A stretch of 64,000 nt of DNA from an uncultured Eubacteriales bacterium. GTDB lineage: Bacteria; Bacillota; Clostridia; Oscillospirales; CAG-382. The position numbers and the translations under genes were made by a program. Location: the NCBI GenBank assembly GCA_934444645.1, contig CAKSCV010000010.1:20886-84885 (forward strand). Direction: 5' to 3'. The notes beneath the pieces were generated by a model. The model had not been told where the DNA came from. It did not search any database and was given only the letters and a program-made list of their open reading frames with translations. Of the stretch, positions 1-7,563 are shown one piece after another. Each line of letters opens with the position of its first letter. The first letter of the stretch is position 1.

Positions 1-1
1 T

Positions 2-547
2 TACAAGGGAATCCCGAACTGCATGGTGATCGACAGCGCGGATCCGGCTTTGAAGTCGGCTCTCGTAGACGCTTTTTCGGGCGATATCATCCGGTTTTAT
101 TACGGTACGGATCTTGTCGGAAACGAGATCGGTGCGGCTGCCAAAAATGTTATCGGAATTGCTGCCGGAATGCTTGACGGCCTGCAAATGACGTCTTTAA
201 AAGGTGCGTTAATGAGCCGCGGTACTCGGGAAATCGCGCGATTGATCGATGCCTGCGGCGGCAGCGAACTGTCAGCCTATGGTCTTTGCCATCTCGGCGA
301 TTATCAGGCGACTGTCTTTTCCCCGTACAGCCATAACCGCCGTTTCGGCGAAGCATATATCCGCGGCGAAAGCTACAACAAGCTTGCCGAAGGATACCAT
401 ACAGTTCCGGCACTTGTGTGCATGGCGGCACAGAAAAAAGTGGATCTGCCGATTTGTCGTGCGGTGTATGATGTGCTGTATCAAAACACAGACGCCCGTC
501 TTGCACTCGGCCGCTTGTTCGAACGCTCGCAAAAAAACGAGTTTTGA
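2..547 (+). CDS. gpsA: Glycerol-3-phosphate dehydrogenase [NAD(P)+], C-terminal part
   Basis: The 3' part of gpsA; the gene starts before the window. The enzyme reduces dihydroxyacetone phosphate to sn-glycerol 3-phosphate, the backbone precursor of phospholipids, in the cytoplasm. The 181 visible residues cover the end of the Rossmann half and the helical substrate-binding half. The segment NEIGAAAKNVIGIAAG carries the family's catalytic Lys, and HLGDYQATVFSPYSHNRRFG matches the family's conserved GDL...SRNRRFG region. Usual length is about 330 residues, so roughly 150 N-terminal residues are missing. It reads toward tig but is separated from it by a weak hairpin and a separate promoter. Confidence 0.9.
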   Translation, partial: YKGIPNCMVIDSADPALKSALVDAFSGDIIRFYYGTDLVGNEIGAAAKNVIGIAAGMLDGLQMTSLKGALMSRGTREIARLIDACGGSELSAYGLCHLGDYQATVFSPYSHNRRFGEAYIRGESYNKLAEGYHTVPALVCMAAQKKVDLPICRAVYDVLYQNTDARLALGRLFERSQKNEF

Positions 548-553
548 TAAATA

Positions 554-577
554 TAAATCGTGCAAATCGACGATTTA
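554..577 (+). terminator. Weak hairpin after gpsA
   Basis: Arms TAAATCGT (554-561) and ACGATTTA (570-577) form an 8-bp stem a few bases after the gpsA stop. No clean T-run follows, so termination would be weak at best. Confidence 0.35.
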
Positions 578-630
578 ACAGCATTTTGAAAGGGTTTTTT
601 GCAGAAAATGCCGATTTTTCAAAAAAGACC

Positions 631-658
631 TTGACATTTTCAGAAAAATCATTAAAAT
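631..658 (+). promoter_or_regulatory. SigA-type promoter of tig
   Basis: TTGACA at 631-636 and TAAAAT at 653-658, 16 bp apart, about 95 bp before the tig start. It is the only good promoter between gpsA and tig, so it probably drives tig-clpP-clpX. Confidence 0.75.
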
Positions 659-752
659 AGAATAGTATATTTTTGTAAACTTCCGTATTTGGAAGGCGAG
701 GGAAGTCCGATCTTGAAAGCAGCGGATTCTCTCGGAAAGGATGGACAGAAGC

Positions 753-2198
753 ATGAGCTTGAAAAATTTCAAGGAAACAGAGACCAATAAGGTCGAAATG
801 GACATTGTCATTTCGCGGGATGCCTTTGAAAACGCCATCAATAAGGTGTTTGCAAAATCCAAAAAGATCATCGCCATTCCGGGCTTCCGCAAGGGCAAAG
901 CAACCAGAGGACTTGTGGAGAAATTCTACGGCAAACAGGTATTCTATGAGGATGCCATCAACGATCTGCTTCCGGGCGAAATCGACGCCGCCGTTAAAGA
1001 AACGCCGTACCGCATTGCCGGTATGCCGGAAGTGACCGATGTCGATTTTGACGGCGAAGAAGGTATCACTGCTAAAGTTGCCTTTGTCCGTTACCCGGAT
1101 GTAAAGGTAAAAGCGTATAAAGGTCTTGAAGTTGAAAAACTCGTTGTCAAGACCGAAGATGCAGAAGTGGACGCTGAACTTGAAAGAACACGTGCACGCT
1201 ACGCAAGAACCATTGAAGTAAACGATCGTGCCGCTCAAAAGGACGATACCGTGACCATCGATTACGAAGGCTTCTGCGAAGGTGTTGCCTTTGACGGCGG
1301 CAAGGCTGAAGGCCATAAGTTAAAGCTTGGCTCGAATACCTTTATTCCCGGATTTGAAGACCAGATCATCGGTAAAAATATCGGCGATGAATTTGATGTC
1401 AATGTCAAGTTCCCCGAGGATTATCACGCAAAGGAGCTTGCCGGCAAGGATGCTACCTTTAAGTGCAAGTTAAATGCGATCGAATTTGAAGAGTTTCCGG
1501 CATTGGACGATGATTTCGCCAAGGATGTTTCCGAATTTGAAACCTTTGCTGAATATAAGGCCGATGTTAAGGCTAAAATAGAGGCAAGACACGGTGCTGA
1601 AGCTGAAGTTCGTCTTGCCGAACAGCTTACCAAGGCACTCACTGACAATGTAGAAGCTGAGATTCCTGAAGCTCTTATTGACCGCGAAAAGGAAAACCTT
1701 GTCCGTGAATACGATTATCAGCTTCGCAGCCAGGGCCTCAGCCTTGACATGATCTTAAAATATACCGGCATGTCGCTGGATGATGTCCGCGCAAGATATG
1801 GCGATATGGCTACCATCAATGTCAAGAAGCAGCTCGCTCTCGAGGAGATCGTTAAAGCCGAAAATATCGAAGCCTCCGATGAAGAAGTCGAGAAGAAGTA
1901 CAACGAAATGGCTGAGCAGTTCGGCATGAAGGTCGAGGATGTCAAGAGCCGCATTTCAGTGGATGACCTTGCTTACGATGTTAAGAGCATAAAGGCGTTT
2001 GAATTAGTAAAGGAAAACGCAAAGATTACCGAAAAAACCGTAACGGCTGAAGAACTTGAAAAGTTAAATGCTCCGGAGACGACCGAGAAATCGGAAGAAA
2101 AGTCCGAAGAGACCGAAGAAAAGCCGAAGAAAAAGACGACGAGAAAGCCGCGCGCAAAAAAGACTGCTGAACCGGCAGACGTGCCGACAGAAGAATAA
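753..2198 (+). CDS. tig: Trigger factor (ribosome-associated chaperone, peptidyl-prolyl isomerase)
   Basis: Trigger factor binds the ribosome near the exit tunnel and helps nascent chains fold. The N-terminal ribosome-binding domain (about 1-140) contains the signature GFRKGKA. An FKBP-type isomerase domain follows (about 160-240: TVTIDYEGF, IPGFEDQIIG), then the helical substrate-binding domain. The tail is a charged Lys/Glu/Thr-rich extension of about 45 residues, longer than in most homologues and probably disordered. I chose ATG 753 (MSLKNF) because GGAAAGG at 734-740 sits 12 bases upstream; the in-frame ATG at 741 directly abuts that site. The protein is 481 residues. It is followed by clpP and clpX, the usual clostridial order linking folding and proteolysis. 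Confidence 0.95.
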   Translation: MSLKNFKETETNKVEMDIVISRDAFENAINKVFAKSKKIIAIPGFRKGKATRGLVEKFYGKQVFYEDAINDLLPGEIDAAVKETPYRIAGMPEVTDVDFDGEEGITAKVAFVRYPDVKVKAYKGLEVEKLVVKTEDAEVDAELERTRARYARTIEVNDRAAQKDDTVTIDYEGFCEGVAFDGGKAEGHKLKLGSNTFIPGFEDQIIGKNIGDEFDVNVKFPEDYHAKELAGKDATFKCKLNAIEFEEFPALDDDFAKDVSEFETFAEYKADVKAKIEARHGAEAEVRLAEQLTKALTDNVEAEIPEALIDREKENLVREYDYQLRSQGLSLDMILKYTGMSLDDVRARYGDMATINVKKQLALEEIVKAENIEASDEEVEKKYNEMAEQFGMKVEDVKSRISVDDLAYDVKSIKAFELVKENAKITEKTVTAEELEKLNAPETTEKSEEKSEETEEKPKKKTTRKPRAKKTAEPADVPTEE

Positions 2199-2216
2199 TC
2201 ACGAAATACCTGCGAA

Positions 2217-2243
2217 CGGAAGCCGCCGCAAAGGCGGCTTCCG
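2217..2243 (+). other. Perfect 11-bp hairpin between tig and clpP
   Basis: Arms 2217-2227 (CGGAAGCCGCC) and 2233-2243 pair perfectly around a GCAAA loop. No T-tract follows, so it is not a classical terminator. It may be an RNA processing or stability element that uncouples tig from clpP levels; that role is inference. Confidence 0.6.
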
Positions 2244-2310
2244 TGTTCGCCCGCATGGCCAAATATTCGTTTACATAGGCGTGTGAAACGCGAAGGAAAG
2301 GATGATTTAT

Positions 2311-2901
2311 ATGGCACTCGTACCAATGGTTGTGGAACAGACCAATCACGGTGAACGTTCCTATGATATTTATTCTCGCCTTTTGAATGACAGAATCATC
2401 ATTTTGAGCGATGAAGTAAACGATACGACGGCTTCTTTAGTCGTCGCTCAGCTTTTGTACCTTGAAGCACAGGATCCCGACAAGGATATCTCGCTTTACA
2501 TCAACAGCCCCGGCGGTTCGATCACCTCCGGAATGGCGATTTATGACACGATGAACTACATCAAATGCGATGTTTCGACCGTTTGCATCGGCATGGCTGC
2601 CAGCATGGGTGCTTTTCTTCTTGCCGCCGGCGCCAAAGGCAAACGCTATGCGCTTCCAAACAGTGAAATCATGATTCACCAGCCCTTAATCAGCGGCGGC
2701 TTGAAAGGTCAAACCACCGATATCAAAATCTATTCGGATCATTTGGTCAAGACAAAGGAAAAGATGAATCGAATTCTATCGGAACGTACCGGTAAGGATT
2801 ACGAACAGGTTTGTGCCGATACCGAAAGAGATAATTTCATGTCTGCCGAAGAAGCGCGTTTATATGGACTTGTCGATGAAGTCATTGTTAAAAAGGATTA
2901 G
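2311..2901 (+). CDS. clpP: ATP-dependent Clp protease proteolytic subunit
   Basis: ClpP forms the 14-subunit serine-protease barrel that degrades substrates fed by ClpX or ClpC. The catalytic Ser98 lies in GMAASMG, His123 in MIHQPL, and the catalytic Asp in the ADTERDNF segment near residue 170. The start is ATG 2311 (MALVPMVVEQ), with GGAAAGG at 2295-2301 at good spacing; the in-frame ATG at 2302 is too close to that site. The 196-residue length matches the family. It lies between tig and clpX on the same strand, consistent with one operon. Confidence 0.97.
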   Translation: MALVPMVVEQTNHGERSYDIYSRLLNDRIIILSDEVNDTTASLVVAQLLYLEAQDPDKDISLYINSPGGSITSGMAIYDTMNYIKCDVSTVCIGMAASMGAFLLAAGAKGKRYALPNSEIMIHQPLISGGLKGQTTDIKIYSDHLVKTKEKMNRILSERTGKDYEQVCADTERDNFMSAEEARLYGLVDEVIVKKD

Positions 2902-2945
2902 TATTATTCCGAAAGGAGCCGGCATTTACCGGTTTGTATATCTGA

Positions 2946-4187
2946 ATGGCAAACACTACTGAAAACAAAAAAATCTGTGCCTTCTGTCATAAATCAGAAG
3001 ACGAGGTTGACCGGCTGATCTTGGGCCCGGACGGCATCAACATCTGCAATAACTGCATCTTGATTTGTTCGGATATCCTCGAAAGTATGGAAAACGAAAA
3101 TAAACTGCCGACGGACGATACGTTATGCTTGGAAAATCTGCCGAAACCTTCTGCCATGAAAGATATGCTCGACAAGTATGTCATTGGGCAGGACAAGGCA
3201 AAAATTACGCTTTCGGTCGCTGTCTATAACCACTATAAGCGTATTCTTCAAGAAAAAGACGCGGAGGACGAGGTTGAAATTCAGAAGAGCAACGTCCTTT
3301 TGATCGGTCCTACCGGTGTCGGAAAAACCATGCTTGCACAATCCCTTGCTAAGCTTCTCAAAGTCCCGTTTGCCATTGCGGACGCAACGACCTTGACCGA
3401 AGCCGGCTATGTCGGCGAAGATGTGGAAAATATCTTATTGCGCTTGATCCAAGCAGCAGATTTCGATATTCCGCGTGCCGAAAAGGGCATCATCTATATC
3501 GATGAAATCGATAAAATTTCCCGTCGCAGCGAAAATCGCTCCATTACGCGCGATGTTTCCGGTGAGGGCGTCCAACAGGCACTCCTCAAAATTCTGGAAG
3601 GCACGATTTCCGGCGTACCGCCGCAGGGCGGCCGCAAGCATCCGAATCAAGAGCTGATTCAGATCAACACCGAAAACATCCTCTTTATCTGCGGCGGTGC
3701 ATTCGATGGCATTGAAACCATTATCGAAAACCGCAAAGGCAATAAAGGCTTAGGCTTCGGCGCGGAAATCAAAACCAAAGAAGAAAAGAAAAAGAGCGAT
3801 ACGCTTGCCGCTATCGAACCGCATGACCTTGTTAAATACGGTCTTATCCCGGAGCTTGTCGGCAGAATCCCTCTGATCACTGCTTTGACACCGCTCGATA
3901 CGGAAGCGTTGGTGCGGATTCTCACCGAACCGAAAAACGCCCTGACTAAACAATATCATAAGCTGTTCGGCATGGACGGCGTTGAGCTCGAATTTGAAGA
4001 AGATGCCCTTCGTGCTATTGCTGAGCTTGCCGAAAAGCGAAACACCGGTGCGCGCGGCCTTCGCGCAATCACCGAAGCAATCATGACAGGACTTATGTAC
4101 AGTCTGCCGGACGATCCGGATCTTAAAAAAGTTGTCATAACCAAAAACGTCGTGGAAAAAAACGCACCACCCGTCAAAATCTATTGA
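2946..4187 (+). CDS. clpX: ATP-dependent Clp protease ATP-binding subunit ClpX
   Basis: ClpX is the hexameric AAA+ unfoldase that recognises tagged substrates and threads them into ClpP. An N-terminal C4 zinc-binding domain (Cys11, Cys14, Cys34, Cys37) is followed by the AAA+ core: Walker A GPTGVGKT at 121-128, Walker B IIYIDEIDKI near 181-190, and the pore loop GYVGEDVE. At 413 residues it is full length. It starts 44 bp after clpP, presumably co-transcribed, and is followed by a hairpin that may end the operon. Confidence 0.97.
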   Translation: MANTTENKKICAFCHKSEDEVDRLILGPDGINICNNCILICSDILESMENENKLPTDDTLCLENLPKPSAMKDMLDKYVIGQDKAKITLSVAVYNHYKRILQEKDAEDEVEIQKSNVLLIGPTGVGKTMLAQSLAKLLKVPFAIADATTLTEAGYVGEDVENILLRLIQAADFDIPRAEKGIIYIDEIDKISRRSENRSITRDVSGEGVQQALLKILEGTISGVPPQGGRKHPNQELIQINTENILFICGGAFDGIETIIENRKGNKGLGFGAEIKTKEEKKKSDTLAAIEPHDLVKYGLIPELVGRIPLITALTPLDTEALVRILTEPKNALTKQYHKLFGMDGVELEFEEDALRAIAELAEKRNTGARGLRAITEAIMTGLMYSLPDDPDLKKVVITKNVVEKNAPPVKIY

Positions 4188-4192
4188 TTTTC

Positions 4193-4233
4193 AGAGGCTT
4201 GGTTTTCGATACAGTTCTCGTAATCAAGCCTCT
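4193..4233 (+). terminator. Probable terminator of tig-clpP-clpX
   Basis: Arms AGAGGCTTG (4193-4201) and CAAGCCTCT (4225-4233) form a 9-bp stem just after the clpX stop, followed by the T-rich TATTTATGCATTTTT. The long loop lowers certainty. Confidence 0.6.
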
Positions 4234-4285
4234 TATTTATGCATTTTTATCAGAATTTTTTGTAAAGAACAGGAACATCAGCACT

Positions 4286-4858
4286 ATGTCAGAAACAGCC
4301 ATTTTATACTATCATAAACCTAAAATCAGACGTACCAATTTGAGAAAAGAAATGCTCATGGAGTCGGAATATACCATTGCCAGAATGTCTCAAGAGGCAC
4401 ATAGCACCTATGCAGAAAGCCGTTTGGCGGACATACCGATTCCGTCAAGCGTTACACCTGTTACGCACGCGAATTTACCGCAGGAATGCACTGTTTCGCT
4501 TGACAGCGTATTCAATTGCAGCGCCAATACTTTGCGTTCTTTGGGTCTTACCGGAAAATATGATGGATTTATTTATATTTGCCGCGCCATCGAAGAGATT
4601 TTGAAGGAAAAGGAGCCGCCGCATTTCCAGAGCATCTACTACGACATCGGCAAGGAATACGATGTCAATCGCTGCTCGGTGGAGCGCAGCATCCGATACG
4701 CAATCAGTTACATACGCCGCAACGGCAATATGTCCAAGCTCGGCGCCATTTTCGGCGATGCCGCCTGCGATGAAAAGAACTTTTCCAACAGCAAGTTTTT
4801 AACAATCCTCGCTGCGGATATCTACGAAAAAATCACCTCTTTGGAAGCTTCTGTTTAA
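4286..4858 (+). CDS. Spo0A C-terminal-like DNA-binding protein without a receiver domain
   Basis: A 191-residue protein whose C-terminal part (about 80-175) resembles the Spo0A effector domain. The run LGLTGKYDGFIYICRAIEEI, then YYDIGKEYDV and CSVERSIRYAI, parallels the Spo0A trihelical DNA-binding domain with its VERAIRHAI recognition helix. There is no CheY-like phosphoacceptor domain; the N-terminal 80 residues are short and unrecognised. It is therefore a probable DNA-binding regulator not controlled by the Spo0A phosphorelay in the usual way. The longer frame open from 4184 overlaps the clpX stop and the hairpin at 4193-4233, so I start at ATG 4286, which has AGGA at 4271; ATG 4352 is an alternative. 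Targets are unknown. Confidence 0.7.
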   Translation: MSETAILYYHKPKIRRTNLRKEMLMESEYTIARMSQEAHSTYAESRLADIPIPSSVTPVTHANLPQECTVSLDSVFNCSANTLRSLGLTGKYDGFIYICRAIEEILKEKEPPHFQSIYYDIGKEYDVNRCSVERSIRYAISYIRRNGNMSKLGAIFGDAACDEKNFSNSKFLTILAADIYEKITSLEASV

Positions 4859-4984
4859 GCTTTGAAACTATCCCGCCAATCTGTCGGAATCGTTTTTCAT
4901 AAGACAAAACAGCCGCTTGAATCGGATGTTTTTTGAAAAAGCGACGATAATTTATGAATGTGACATGAGACGTTCACACATAAA

Positions 4985-4993
4985 TGCTATACT
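4985..4993 (+). promoter_or_regulatory. Extended -10 promoter element before yajC
   Basis: TGcTATACT at 4985-4993 is an extended -10 box about 30 bp before the yajC start. No good -35 is present at 16-18 bp. Confidence 0.5.
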
Positions 4994-5023
4994 GATTTTA
5001 TAAAACATTTGGAGGAAAAAACA

Positions 5024-5428
5024 ATGTTAAATCATTTTTATATGTTAGATGCAGCGCCGGCAGCAACGGGTACAGCAACCGGCATGGAGGCGTGGTCAAT
5101 GCCGATTATGCTTGTTGTGTTTATCGCAGCAATGTATTTCTTTATGATCCGTCCCCAGAAAAAGCAGGAGAAACAGATTGCTGAAATGCGCAACAGTCTT
5201 ATGGTCGGTGATGAGGTGACTACCAACGGCGGTATTTTGGGACGTGTTGTCTATATCAAGGACGATGTCGTTACCATCGAAACCGGTGCGGATCGTGTTA
5301 AGATCAAGGTTCGCAAATGGGCGATTTCCACGGTCGATAAAAAAGCAGATGAAAAGCCGAATGTTCCCAAGGGTGGGTACAAAGTGACCGCAGCTAAAAA
5401 GGCTGAGGACAAACCGGAATTAAAATGA
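5024..5428 (+). CDS. yajC: Preprotein translocase accessory subunit YajC
   Basis: YajC is a small single-span membrane protein associated with SecDF and the SecYEG translocon. The 134-residue protein has one hydrophobic segment (about 20-42: PIMLVVFIAAMYFFMIRP) followed by the family signature RPQKKQEKQ and the cytoplasmic core with LMVGDEVTTNGGILG. The Lys-rich tail is poorly conserved. ATG 5024 has a strong GGAGG at 5011-5015, 8 bases upstream, which rules out the upstream in-frame TTG at 5009. It is monocistronic, with its own promoter element and a strong terminator; secDF is not adjacent here. Confidence 0.93.
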   Translation: MLNHFYMLDAAPAATGTATGMEAWSMPIMLVVFIAAMYFFMIRPQKKQEKQIAEMRNSLMVGDEVTTNGGILGRVVYIKDDVVTIETGADRVKIKVRKWAISTVDKKADEKPNVPKGGYKVTAAKKAEDKPELK

Positions 5429-5433
5429 GTTGT

Positions 5434-5464
5434 AAAAAGCTGTGCCGTTCAAGCACAGCTTTTT
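5434..5464 (+). terminator. Rho-independent terminator of yajC
   Basis: Arms AAAAAGCTGTGC (5434-5445) and GCACAGCTTTTT (5453-5464) form a 12-bp stem ending in a T-run. Confidence 0.9.
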
Positions 5465-5505
5465 TGATAAAATTTCTAAGATTTGCTTAATTTGTTCAAA
5501 TACAG

Positions 5506-5534
5506 TTGCTTTTTTTAACCACTTGTGCTATAAT
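5506..5534 (+). promoter_or_regulatory. Consensus promoter of the bactofilin-like gene
   Basis: TTGCTT (5506-5511), 17-bp spacer, TATAAT (5529-5534), with a TG one base before the -10. Transcription would start about 70 bp before the GTG at 5610. Confidence 0.85.
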
Positions 5535-5609
5535 AATAAAAGTGAATACGATATGGTTTTGCCGCTTGCGGCTGCTATACGGGCACATAACAACAAGGAG
5601 TGATTTGTT

Positions 5610-6761
5610 GTGAAAAAGACCACCGCATGGATTCTTGCACTTGGCATAATCTGCGCATTGATTGCCGTTTCTGTTCCGGCTCTTGCCGCAACAGTGATCG
5701 ATGACTATGCCGAGGGGGATGTGGATGCTTCGGTTTTTCTTGCCGGACAAAACACAGAGAACAACGCGAATATCCAAGGCTTGCTCTGCTCGGCCGGCTA
5801 CAAGGTTAGCTCGACCGGTGCAAGCGAATATCTGATTGCCGCAGGCTACGATATCACCGTCGGCGGCGCTGCCGTAAAAGACGCGGTTTTGGCAGGCTGC
5901 AACATTGAAGTTTCCGGCAATATCGGCCGCGATATTTATGCAGTCGGAAAAAATATCGGTATTTCCGGAACTGTCGGGCGCAATGCAAACCTCGTTGCAA
6001 ACTCTGTTTCCATAAACGGCACGATTTTAGGCGATTTGGATATCACAGCCGGGAACATTATGATTTCGGAAAATGCCGTGATTTCCGGAAAACTTCGTTA
6101 TAACAGCGATGCCGATATCGTTGCACCGGAAACGACGCTGCAGGATGCGGAAATTTACGAACCCGACGCAGCGGATACTGAAACGGAGTTTTATGACGAG
6201 CGGCCGTCGGCAACCGACCTGCTTTTGGACGCGATCAAGGGCATCGTGTTCAGTTATGTCGGCGTTTTGGCTGTGGCGTTCCTTCTTTTGTGGCTGACGC
6301 CGTTGTGGGCAACTGTCGATAAAAAATATGAAAGTGCTTCTTTCGGAAAATATGCCGCCGCTTTCGGCATCGGTTTTGCCGTGCTTGTTGCACTTCCGCT
6401 TGTCTCACTTATTCTGATGGTGACCGGGTTTGGCTTGCGTTTGGGACTTATGTTGCTGACGCTCTATTTTGCCGCCATTGCCGTTTCGCCGGTTTTTATC
6501 AGTTTTATTCTCGGAAAACTTTTATGGCGCAAAGCCTTTAAGAAATCTGCTTGCTATCCGGCAGAACTTGCTGTTGGCGTTCTTGCTTGGCGGATACTTG
6601 CGTCTGTTCCGCTTCTGTCGTTCCTTGTTGGTTTTATCAGCCTCCCGTTCGGAATCGGTGTGCTGGTTTTGCTTTTGGGCAAGAAAAAAACGACCGCTCC
6701 GCAAATTCCGGTTTCTGCCGAAGTTTCTGCTGTCACGGACGAAACATCTGTAAACGAATAA
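5610..6761 (+). CDS. Secreted/membrane polymer-forming (bactofilin-like) protein
   Basis: A 383-residue envelope protein. Residues 1-26 are a signal peptide ending ALA-A. About 50-175 form a run of short beta repeats (ITVGGAAVKDAVLAG, IEVSGNIGRDIYAVG, IGISGTVGRNANLVA, ISENAVISGKL), the pattern of bactofilin-type right-handed beta helices. From about 205 there are three or four hydrophobic segments. This layout, an extracytoplasmic beta helix followed by a membrane anchor, recurs in Firmicutes, where its role is mostly unknown; a scaffold or envelope-stress role is inference. GTG 5610 has AAGGAG at 5595-5600. It is flanked by its own promoter and terminator. Confidence 0.7.
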   Translation: MKKTTAWILALGIICALIAVSVPALAATVIDDYAEGDVDASVFLAGQNTENNANIQGLLCSAGYKVSSTGASEYLIAAGYDITVGGAAVKDAVLAGCNIEVSGNIGRDIYAVGKNIGISGTVGRNANLVANSVSINGTILGDLDITAGNIMISENAVISGKLRYNSDADIVAPETTLQDAEIYEPDAADTETEFYDERPSATDLLLDAIKGIVFSYVGVLAVAFLLLWLTPLWATVDKKYESASFGKYAAAFGIGFAVLVALPLVSLILMVTGFGLRLGLMLLTLYFAAIAVSPVFISFILGKLLWRKAFKKSACYPAELAVGVLAWRILASVPLLSFLVGFISLPFGIGVLVLLLGKKKTTAPQIPVSAEVSAVTDETSVNE

Positions 6762-6767
6762 AAGAGT

Positions 6768-6804
6768 GCAGGGCAGGACATTAGGTGTCTTGCCCTGCTT
6801 TTTT
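6768..6804 (+). terminator. Strong terminator after the bactofilin-like gene
   Basis: Arms 6768-6780 and 6786-6798 form a 13-bp stem (one G-T pair) with a 5-base loop, followed by six T. It lies before the ABC ATPase start, which argues against an upstream start for that gene. Confidence 0.9.
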
Positions 6805-6840
6805 CTGAAAAAAAAGGAATATATATCCGGAAAGTGTGTA

Positions 6841-7563
6841 ATGATGCCTGTTTTATCCATTGAACATTTGACAAAAATCTATGGTGACAAGAAAGCCGTC
6901 GATGACCTGTCACTCACCATTGAAGCCGGTGAAATCTATGGCTTTATCGGACACAACGGTGCCGGAAAAACGACAACACTCAAAGCGGTTGCCGGTATTT
7001 TGGCATTTGATGAAGGAGAAATCCGTATTAACGAAAAATCCGTCCGCGAAAAACCTCTTGAATGCAAAAAAGAGCTTGCTTATATTCCGGATAATCCCGA
7101 TTTGTATGAATTTATGTCCGGCATCGTTTTTTTGAATTTTATCGCTGACATTTTCGGCGTAAGCACCGAAGACCGCGCCGAGAGAATCCGTCAATACGGC
7201 GATCTGTTCGAACTGACGCCGAGTCTTGCCGAACCGATTGCTGCATATTCGCACGGCATGAAGCAAAAGCTTGCCATCATTTCCGCATGGCTCCATGCGC
7301 CGAAGCTTATTATCATGGACGAACCGTTTGTCGGGCTTGATCCCAAAGCCGCGCATCAGCTAAAAAGCATGATGCGCGCACATTGTGATGGCGGCGGTGC
7401 GATCTTCTTTTCCACACATGTTTTGGAGGTGGCCGAAAAGCTTTGCGATAAGGTCGCCATTATCAAAAACGGCAAGCTTATCCGTTCCGGTACGATGGAA
7501 GCCGTGAAAGGTGATGACAGCTTGGAAGAAGTGTTCCTTGAATTGGAGGACGAAAAAGCATGA
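6841..7563 (+). CDS. ABC transporter ATP-binding protein
   Basis: The nucleotide-binding subunit of an ABC-2-type exporter, 240 residues. Walker A is GHNGAGKTT, the signature is YSHGMKQKLAI (SHGMK in place of LSGGQ, common in this exporter class), Walker B is LIIMDEPFVGLD, and the H-loop is FFSTHVLEVAE. ATG 6841 is chosen because the in-frame extension to 6766 lies inside the preceding terminator; ATG 6844 is equally possible. The gene overlaps the permease gene by 4 bp (ATGA), so the two subunits are translationally coupled. The substrate is unknown. Confidence 0.9.
   Translation: MMPVLSIEHLTKIYGDKKAVDDLSLTIEAGEIYGFIGHNGAGKTTTLKAVAGILAFDEGEIRINEKSVREKPLECKKELAYIPDNPDLYEFMSGIVFLNFIADIFGVSTEDRAERIRQYGDLFELTPSLAEPIAAYSHGMKQKLAIISAWLHAPKLIIMDEPFVGLDPKAAHQLKSMMRAHCDGGGAIFFSTHVLEVAEKLCDKVAIIKNGKLIRSGTMEAVKGDDSLEEVFLELEDEKA

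Noticed and set aside
150..1316. Long minus-strand open frame over gpsA and tig
   Set aside because: It runs antisense to two well-recognised genes, has no family match or ribosome site, and reflects codon bias.
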